DNA of 19,466 nucleotides from CADEFF01 sp964569315 (GTDB taxonomy: Bacteria; Pseudomonadota; Alphaproteobacteria; Dongiales; Dongiaceae). The notes beneath the pieces were generated by a model. It was not told the DNA's origin. It did not search any database and saw nothing but the letters and a program-made list of their open reading frames with translations. Both the position numbers and the translations under genes were made by a program. Below are positions 14,427-19,466 of the stretch, piece by piece. The stretch lies in the NCBI GenBank assembly GCA_964569315.1, contig CAZMUZ010000070.1, positions 1-19,466 on the forward strand, read 5' to 3'. Each line of letters opens with the position of its first letter. The stretch's first letter is position 1.

Positions 14427-15890
14427 ATGGTGTTTTCGTCGATCCGGTTCCTCTATCTCTTCCTGCCGATCTTCTTCCTCTGCTACCTCGCGGTCCGGCC
14501 GGTCGAGCGGAAGAATCTCGTCCTTCTCGTCTTCTCGCTGCTTTTCTACGGCGCCGGCCAGCCGCTCTTCGTCCTCGGCCTCATGGCGTCGATCGCCTTC
14601 AACCATCGGGCGGCACTGCTCATCGAGAAGCGCGAGGGACGCGCGCGAAAGCAAGCGACCGGCCTCGCCATCGCCGCCAATCTCCTGCTGCTGGCGGTCT
14701 TCAAGTATGCGGTCTTCGCGGTCGAAAGCGCGAACTTGCTGCTGCGCGGCTGGGGCCTCGAGGTGCCGGTGCCGAACATCCCGCTGCCGCTCGGCATCTC
14801 CTTCTTCACCTTCCACGCGATCTCCTATCTCGTGGACGTGCATCGCCGCCAGGCGGCGGCCGAACGCAGCCTGGTCAACCTCGCCGTCTATATCGGCATG
14901 TTCCCGCAGCTCGTCGCGGGACCGATCGTCCGCTTCAGGACGATCGTGCGGCGCATCCATGACCGCCGATCGACGCTGGGGCGCGCGTCTGCCGGCGCCC
15001 GCATCTTCGTCATCGGCCTTGCGCAGAAGATGCTGCTCGCCGATGAGCTCACGCGGATCGTCGATGCGGCCTTCGATGGCGGCCCGGGAAATTTCTGGGC
15101 CCCGCCGCCCGGCATCGTCGATGCCTGGCTCGGCACGCTCGCCTATGGCCTGCAGATCTATTTCGATTTCGCCGGCTACTCGAACATGGCGATCGGTCTC
15201 GCGCTCATCCTCGGATTGAGATTTCCGCGGAACTTCGACATGCCCTACCGCTCGCTGTCGGTGACCGAGTTCTGGCGGCGCTGGCATATGAGCCTTTCCG
15301 CCTGGTTCCGCGACTATCTCTATATCCCGCTCGGCGGCAATCGCGGCTCGGACCTCGAAACCTACCGCAACCTCGGCGTCGTGTTCCTGCTCTGCGGCCT
15401 CTGGCATGGCGCGAGCTGGAACTTCGTGATCTGGGGCGCGCATCACGGCGCCTTCCTGATCCTCGAGCGCGCCGGTCTCGGCCGGTTGCTGCGCCGCGCC
15501 CCGGCCATGGTCGGATGGAGCTACGCCATGGTCGCCGTCTTCGGCGGCTGGGTCTGGTTCCGGGCCGCCGATCTTGCCGACGCGCTCGACATGTTCCGCG
15601 GGCTGATCGGGCTGAATGGCTGGCAGGGGCCGAGCGTCCCCATGTATTTCGCGCTCTATCCGACATCGGTCGGCGCCCTCGTCCTCGGCGCCGCGCTGGC
15701 GGTCCTGCCGGCGCGCGGGCGCGACCGTGCGCGGGACGAGGCTTCCTGGATCGGCGGGATCCGCCGGCGGCTGCGCCGTCTCGTCGCGCGCCCGGCGATC
15801 GACACGGCCGGCGCCTTCGCGCTGCTGCTGCTCGCGCTGCTCGCGGTCAGCGGCGGAAGCTTCAGCCCCTTCCTCTATTTCCGGTTCTGA
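14427..15890 (+). CDS. MBOAT family O-acyltransferase (AlgI/DltB-like)
   Basis: A 487-residue polytopic inner-membrane protein of the membrane-bound O-acyltransferase family, near the usual AlgI length. It moves acyl (usually acetyl) groups from a cytoplasmic donor toward the periplasm for O-acetylation of cell-surface or exported polysaccharide. Family hallmarks are LPLGISFFTFHAISYLVDVH, the AGPIVRF motif, and the block TEFWRRWHMSLSAWFRDYLY leading into IPLGGNR, with His287. The catalytic histidine is His327 in LLCGLWHGASWNFVIWGAHH. Many hydrophobic segments are spread along the length. The start is ATG 14427, with GGGGGAA upstream and the first membrane helix directly after it; the in-frame upstream part is not hydrophobic and looks non-coding. 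The SGNH-like partner starts 4 bp after its stop. The polysaccharide acted on is not evident from the neighbours. Confidence 0.92.
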   Translation: MVFSSIRFLYLFLPIFFLCYLAVRPVERKNLVLLVFSLLFYGAGQPLFVLGLMASIAFNHRAALLIEKREGRARKQATGLAIAANLLLLAVFKYAVFAVESANLLLRGWGLEVPVPNIPLPLGISFFTFHAISYLVDVHRRQAAAERSLVNLAVYIGMFPQLVAGPIVRFRTIVRRIHDRRSTLGRASAGARIFVIGLAQKMLLADELTRIVDAAFDGGPGNFWAPPPGIVDAWLGTLAYGLQIYFDFAGYSNMAIGLALILGLRFPRNFDMPYRSLSVTEFWRRWHMSLSAWFRDYLYIPLGGNRGSDLETYRNLGVVFLLCGLWHGASWNFVIWGAHHGAFLILERAGLGRLLRRAPAMVGWSYAMVAVFGGWVWFRAADLADALDMFRGLIGLNGWQGPSVPMYFALYPTSVGALVLGAALAVLPARGRDRARDEASWIGGIRRRLRRLVARPAIDTAGAFALLLLALLAVSGGSFSPFLYFRF

Positions 15891-15894
15891 CTCC

Positions 15895-17001
15895 GTGGGA
15901 CCCTTTGCCCGCCATCGGCGCTACTGGGGACTGATTCTGCTCGCCATTCTCTGGCTGCCGATCGCGACCGCCTTCTGGGCGGAGCCCGAGCGATTGACCT
16001 TCGCGGAGGGCCGCCGGGCCGCACCCTGGCCCGAATTTCCCAACGGCCTCAAGGCCGCGACCCAGCTTCCCGACAAGATCGGTCAGTATGTGGATGACCG
16101 GCTCGGATTGCGCGCGGAAAGCCTGAGCCTGCAGGGTCTGCTGCGCTACGCGCTGCGGTCGCCGCTCGTTCCCCAGGTCGCGTTCGGACGCGATGGATGG
16201 CTCCTCTATGTCGCCGGCGGCGGCATCCATCAATCGATGGGCATTCTCATGCGGGAGGATGCGATCGATCGATTCGTCCGGCTGGCGGAGGTGATGGCGC
16301 GCGAGCTGGAACAGGACGGCCGGCGGTTGATCGTTGCCATTCCACCCAACAATCAGACGATCAACCTCGCGCACTGGCCCGCCTGGGCCGGACCGCCGCC
16401 GGCACGGACGGAATATGACGTCGCCATGGATCGTCTGCGGGAGCGCGGCGTTCCCGCGGTCGATCTGCGCCCGGCGCTCCGCGCCGCCAATGAGACCGAC
16501 GCGGTCTATTACCGCACCGACTCGCACTGGAATCGTCTGGGCTCGCTGATTGCCTTCAATGAGGTCGCGACCGCCCTCGGCCGTCCCGAATGGCGCTGGA
16601 ATCCGACGGAGGTCTATCGCGGCGTGAAGCCCCGCGGTGGCGGCGACACCGCGCGTATGCTCGCCGTGGCCGGCTGGCTCGAGGAGCAGGAGGCGATCGT
16701 CGATACCGGCGTACCGGCGCCGACCAACATCCTCGAGATCGATGACCATCACAGCTTCGTCGTCGAGACCGGGCATGCCGGGCCGGTCGTGCTGCTGATC
16801 GGCGATTCCTTCATTCGCGACCGGTGGCGCGACCTGCTGGCGCCGCGATCGAGCCGCGTGATCTGGACCGGGTTCCGCCAATGCGCGATCGATTGGAACC
16901 TCGTCAGGCCCTTTGCGCCCGACGTCGTGATTCTGGCGCCGATCGAGCGCACCTTCCCCTGCCTGCCGGACGCCTGGCCGGACGGCCTGCCGGGCGAATA
17001 G
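15895..17001 (+). CDS. AlgJ/AlgX-like SGNH-fold O-acetyltransferase component
   Basis: A 368-residue protein with one N-terminal membrane segment or signal (about 11-28) and a periplasmic SGNH-hydrolase-like domain of the alginate AlgJ/AlgX kind. The opening features are typical: a DRLGLR stretch (68-73) and FGRDGWLLY (97-105). The catalytic pair motif is YRTDSHWN (206-213), with Asp209 and His211. The nucleophile motif is LIGDSF (301-306), with Ser305. Such proteins take the acyl group delivered by the MBOAT partner and place it on the sugar. The start is GTG 15895, 4 bp after the MBOAT stop, so coupling is likely. No strong ribosome site is visible and no ATG is available near the signal. 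Two cysteines near the C terminus (330, 356) could pair. Confidence 0.85.
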   Translation: MGPFARHRRYWGLILLAILWLPIATAFWAEPERLTFAEGRRAAPWPEFPNGLKAATQLPDKIGQYVDDRLGLRAESLSLQGLLRYALRSPLVPQVAFGRDGWLLYVAGGGIHQSMGILMREDAIDRFVRLAEVMARELEQDGRRLIVAIPPNNQTINLAHWPAWAGPPPARTEYDVAMDRLRERGVPAVDLRPALRAANETDAVYYRTDSHWNRLGSLIAFNEVATALGRPEWRWNPTEVYRGVKPRGGGDTARMLAVAGWLEEQEAIVDTGVPAPTNILEIDDHHSFVVETGHAGPVVLLIGDSFIRDRWRDLLAPRSSRVIWTGFRQCAIDWNLVRPFAPDVVILAPIERTFPCLPDAWPDGLPGE

Positions 17002-17072
17002 CCGCGCCCGCGACGAAAGGCCGCAAACCCGGAAATGCGCCCGGCCGCCAAGGGCTTGCGCCGCGACCCCCG

Positions 17073-17100
17073 CCGGTTTCCCCCGGGAAACGGTAACCGG
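17073..17100. promoter_or_regulatory. Nested dyad upstream of the dehydrogenase gene
   Basis: An outer repeat CCGGTT (17073-17078) / AACCGG (17095-17100) encloses GTTTCCC (17076-17082) / GGGAAAC (17085-17091), separated by only 2 bp. It lies about 110 bp before the 3-hydroxybutyrate dehydrogenase start and upstream of a CTATGT (17129-17134) that could be a -10 element. The close spacing of the inner arms fits a protein-binding site better than an RNA hairpin. Confidence 0.4.
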
Positions 17101-17206
17101 ACGGTCCTGCAACGGCCCCGCCGGGCGCCTATGTTTGACGCATCGACTCTCGTGCCGGCGATGTCTCGGCCGGCCACCCCGCCTCGTCCATTGCAAGGAG
17201 ACTCCC

Positions 17207-17989
17207 ATGCGTCTCGACGGCAAGGTCGCGCTGATCACCGGCGCGGCAAGCGGCATCGGCAAGGCCATGGCGGAACGCTTCGCGGAAGCGGGCGCCGCCA
17301 TCGCGATCGCGGACCTCAACATCGAGGGCGCCAAGGCGACGGCCGCCGAGCTTGCGGCGAAGAGCAGCCGCGCGATCGGCGTCGCGATGGACGTGACGAA
17401 CGAGGCGCAAGTTGAGGCCGGCGTCGACGAGGCGGCGAAGGCGCTCGGCGGGCTCGATATCCTGGTGTCGAACGCCGGCATCCAGATCGTGAAGCCGCTG
17501 CACGAGTTTCCCTATGCCGACTGGAAGAAGCTGGTGTCGATCCATCTCGACGGCGCGTTCCTGACGACGCGCGCCGCCCTGCAGCGCATGTACAAATCCG
17601 GCAAGGGCGGCACGATCCTCTATATGGGCTCGGTCCATTCCAAGGAGGCCTCGAAGCTGAAGGCGCCCTATGTGGCGGCGAAGCATGCGCTGCTCGGGTT
17701 GGCGAAGACTGTCGCCAAGGAAGGGGCGGAGCATGGGGTGCGCGCCAATGTTATCTGTCCCGGCTTCGTGCGCACGCCGCTCGTCGAGAAGCAGATCCCC
17801 GAGCAGGCGAAGGCCCTCGGCATCAGCGAAGAGGATGTGGTGAAGAAGGTCATGCTGGCCGAAACGGTCGACGGCATTTTCACCACCGTCGAGGATGTGT
17901 CGACCACGGCGCTCTTCCTCGCCGCCTTCCCGACCGCCGCCCTCACCGGGCAATCGATCGTCGTCAGCCACGGCTGGCACATGGAGTGA
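17207..17989 (+). CDS. 3-hydroxybutyrate dehydrogenase (SDR family)
   Basis: A 260-residue classical short-chain dehydrogenase that should interconvert (R)-3-hydroxybutyrate and acetoacetate with NAD in the cytoplasm, a step in polyhydroxybutyrate or ketone-body use. It has TGAASGIG (11-18) for the cofactor, Asp62 (MDV), NAG (89-91) and the catalytic Ser142, Tyr155 and Lys159 (YVAAK). The segment CPGFVRTPLVEKQIPEQAK (184-202), followed by GISEE and the ending SHGW, is typical of 3-hydroxybutyrate dehydrogenases and more specific than the general SDR fold. The usual catalytic-tetrad Asn position appears to be His113 (SIHLDGAF); I recall the same in a subgroup of these enzymes. The start is ATG 17207, with an ideal AAGGAG 6 nt upstream. 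The patatin gene follows after 65 bp and is probably co-transcribed. Confidence 0.88.
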   Translation: MRLDGKVALITGAASGIGKAMAERFAEAGAAIAIADLNIEGAKATAAELAAKSSRAIGVAMDVTNEAQVEAGVDEAAKALGGLDILVSNAGIQIVKPLHEFPYADWKKLVSIHLDGAFLTTRAALQRMYKSGKGGTILYMGSVHSKEASKLKAPYVAAKHALLGLAKTVAKEGAEHGVRANVICPGFVRTPLVEKQIPEQAKALGISEEDVVKKVMLAETVDGIFTTVEDVSTTALFLAAFPTAALTGQSIVVSHGWHME

Positions 17990-18054
17990 ACGGCCGGCGC
18001 GCGGCGACCGACGCCGCGGACAGGCGCGCAACCTTGGCCAGGGAGGATCCCCGC

Positions 18055-19371
18055 ATGACCGGACGATCGAAGGCGAGTCGCAAGACGTCGGGGCGCAAGA
18101 CGCAGGCGCGCGCGGCGCCGAAGCGCGCCATGCCGCTCGAGGTGCCTGCGCGCCGGGCTGCGCGCGCGGCGAGGAACGGGGCCGAGCGCAACGCCGAAAC
18201 CCGCCGCCGCCCGGCCGAGCTCGCGCGCGACTACGAGACTGTGGCCCTCGCGCTCCAGGGCGGCGGCGCGCTCGGCGCCTATCAGGCGGGAGTCTATGAG
18301 GGGCTGGCCGAGGCCGGCATCGAGCCCGACACCCTCTCCGGCATCTCGATCGGCGCGATCAACCTCGCCCTCATCGCCGGCAATGCGCCGAAGGACCGGC
18401 TCGCGAAGCTGCGCGGCTTCTGGGAATGGATCTCGGAGCCGGCGCTGCTGCCGCGGCTCGTCGACTGGCAGCTATTGTCCGAGTTCGTGCCGGTCGAGCT
18501 GCAGGCGCGCCGCCTCGCCAATGTCGCGGTCGCCATGCGCGCCTCCTTCGAGGGGCAGCGCGGCTTCTTCGAGCCGCGGCCGCTCGCGGCCTGGATCGAG
18601 CTCTTCAACAATGGCCGCCAGCCGACCGGCTATTATGACACGCGGCCGCTGGCGGCGACGCTCGAGCGCTTCGTCGATTTCGACCGGCTCAATGACGGGG
18701 CGCTGCGGGCGACCGTGGGCGCGGTCAATGTGCGGAGCGGAAACTTCGTCTTCTTCGACAATCGCCGGCAGCGGCTCGGCCCCGACCACATCATGGCCTC
18801 GGGCGCGCTGCCGCCGGGCTTTCCGCCGGTCGAGATCGAGGGCGAGTTCTACTGGGACGGCGGCATCGTCTCCAACACGCCGCTGGGCCAGCTCCTCTGC
18901 GGCGAGGCGCGCCGGGACACACTCGCGATCCAGGTCGATCTCTGGAGCGCGCGCGGCGAAATGCCGACCAACCTGCTCGACGTGCTGGAACGGCAGAAGG
19001 AGATCCTCTATTCGAGCCGCACCCGCGCCTTGACCACCCGCGTGGTCGAGGAGCAGAAGCTGCGCCGCTCGATCGCCGAGCTCCTCGCCCTGCTGCCGAA
19101 ATCGAAGCAGTCGGGCGCCGCCGTCGAGCGCGCGCGGCGACAGGCGACGCGCAAGGTCGTCAACGTCCTGCACCTCATCTATCAGGGCAAGCATCACGAG
19201 ATCGAATCGAAGGACTACGCCTTCGGCCCGACCTCGATGCGCGAGCATTGGGCGGCCGGCCTCGCCGACATGCGCCGCACCCTCGCCGACCCCCGCCGCT
19301 TCATGAAGCCCGCGACCGACGCCGGCATCGTGACGCACGACATCCATCGGGATGCGGCGGAAAGGGGGTAG
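18055..19371 (+). CDS. Patatin-like phospholipase/esterase with DUF3734
   Basis: A 438-residue hydrolase. Residues 1-60 are a disordered, strongly basic tail (18 Lys/Arg against 5 acids). The patatin domain (about 61-275) has the oxyanion loop LQGGGALGAYQAG (67-79), the nucleophile motif GISIGAIN with Ser98, and the dyad Asp268 in YWDGGIVSN. The C-terminal region (about 290-432), ending ADPRRFMKPATDAGIVTHDI, matches DUF3734, which commonly follows bacterial patatin domains. It should cleave lipid or other ester bonds; the substrate is unproven. ATG 18055 is chosen because AGGGAGGA lies about 7 nt upstream. A GTG at 17986 overlapping the preceding gene is in frame but less likely. Linkage to 3-hydroxybutyrate dehydrogenase suggests a role around polyhydroxybutyrate granules or storage-lipid turnover. 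Confidence 0.9.
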   Translation: MTGRSKASRKTSGRKTQARAAPKRAMPLEVPARRAARAARNGAERNAETRRRPAELARDYETVALALQGGGALGAYQAGVYEGLAEAGIEPDTLSGISIGAINLALIAGNAPKDRLAKLRGFWEWISEPALLPRLVDWQLLSEFVPVELQARRLANVAVAMRASFEGQRGFFEPRPLAAWIELFNNGRQPTGYYDTRPLAATLERFVDFDRLNDGALRATVGAVNVRSGNFVFFDNRRQRLGPDHIMASGALPPGFPPVEIEGEFYWDGGIVSNTPLGQLLCGEARRDTLAIQVDLWSARGEMPTNLLDVLERQKEILYSSRTRALTTRVVEEQKLRRSIAELLALLPKSKQSGAAVERARRQATRKVVNVLHLIYQGKHHEIESKDYAFGPTSMREHWAAGLADMRRTLADPRRFMKPATDAGIVTHDIHRDAAERG

Positions 19372-19380
19372 GCTGCGACG

Positions 19381-19466
19381 TCAATCGAGCGGCACGCGCC
19401 GGAATATGCAGATCTCTTCGAAGTGTTCCGGTGCCGGCTTCACCACAACGGCAAACGCTCGTTTCC
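19381..19466 (-). CDS. Possible C-terminal end of a downstream gene (partial)
   Basis: On the minus strand the frame ending at the TGA complementary to 19381-19383 is open to the window edge (27 residues). It reads like protein, ending HFEEICIFRRVPLD. It would converge with the patatin gene with a 9-bp gap. The family is not recognisable from so short a piece. Confidence 0.35.
   Translation of the reverse strand, partial: KRAFAVVVKPAPEHFEEICIFRRVPLD

Noticed and set aside
15862..17481. Minus-strand open frame spanning the SGNH gene, the gap and part of the dehydrogenase gene
   Set aside because: It runs opposite two well-supported genes and shows no coherent protein features.

Overview
The window is gene-dense and very GC-rich, with codon third positions almost all G or C. 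It has no rRNA, tRNA, transposase, phage or CRISPR sequence that I can see. The gene content suggests a free-living, metabolically versatile alphaproteobacterium, perhaps of Rhodospirillales type. Pointers are a dimethylglycine/sarcosine dehydrogenase-type enzyme, a 3-hydroxybutyrate dehydrogenase next to a DUF3734 patatin, an ECF sigma/anti-sigma pair and an HAE1 efflux pump. The lineage is an inference from gene content, not from a marker gene. The window looks like ordinary chromosome made of several short operons.

Layout. (1) About 300-4930, + strand: a glutathione S-transferase, a large FAD/folate demethylating dehydrogenase, a choline-kinase-like phosphotransferase and a DUF924 protein. 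The last three are spaced 4-7 bp apart and look like one operon for methylated amines or choline-derived compounds. (2) 4933-9330, + strand: a promoter region with a palindrome and a hairpin, then a two-gene RND efflux pump (adaptor and permease) with no outer-membrane channel gene beside it. (3) 9347-12040, - strand: an ECF sigma factor, a membrane anti-sigma factor overlapping it by 4 bp, and 4 bp further a subtilisin-type serine protease with a long Gly/Asp/Glu tract. (4) 12184-14189, + strand, divergent from the sigma operon: a secreted Sel1-repeat protein overlapping by 4 bp (GTGA) a Tat-exported flavin amine oxidase. (5) 14190-17001: a hairpin-rich gap, then an MBOAT O-acyltransferase and an AlgJ/AlgX-like SGNH protein, together a polysaccharide acetylation cassette. 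(6) 17207-19371: 3-hydroxybutyrate dehydrogenase and a patatin-like hydrolase, likely tied to polyhydroxybutyrate or ketone-body turnover. Fragments of flanking genes may be present at both ends.

How the parts may work together. The most interesting stretch is 9347-14189. Two tightly coupled operons leave a common gap of about 140 bp. One encodes an envelope-sensing sigma switch plus a secreted or membrane-anchored protease. The other encodes two exported proteins, one of them a flavoenzyme. A perfect 10-bp inverted repeat with an AT-rich 10-nt centre (12051-12080) sits just ahead of the sigma gene. A plausible but untested reading is that the sigma factor controls both operons, making this an envelope stress or envelope maintenance locus in which the protease is either part of the signalling or its output.
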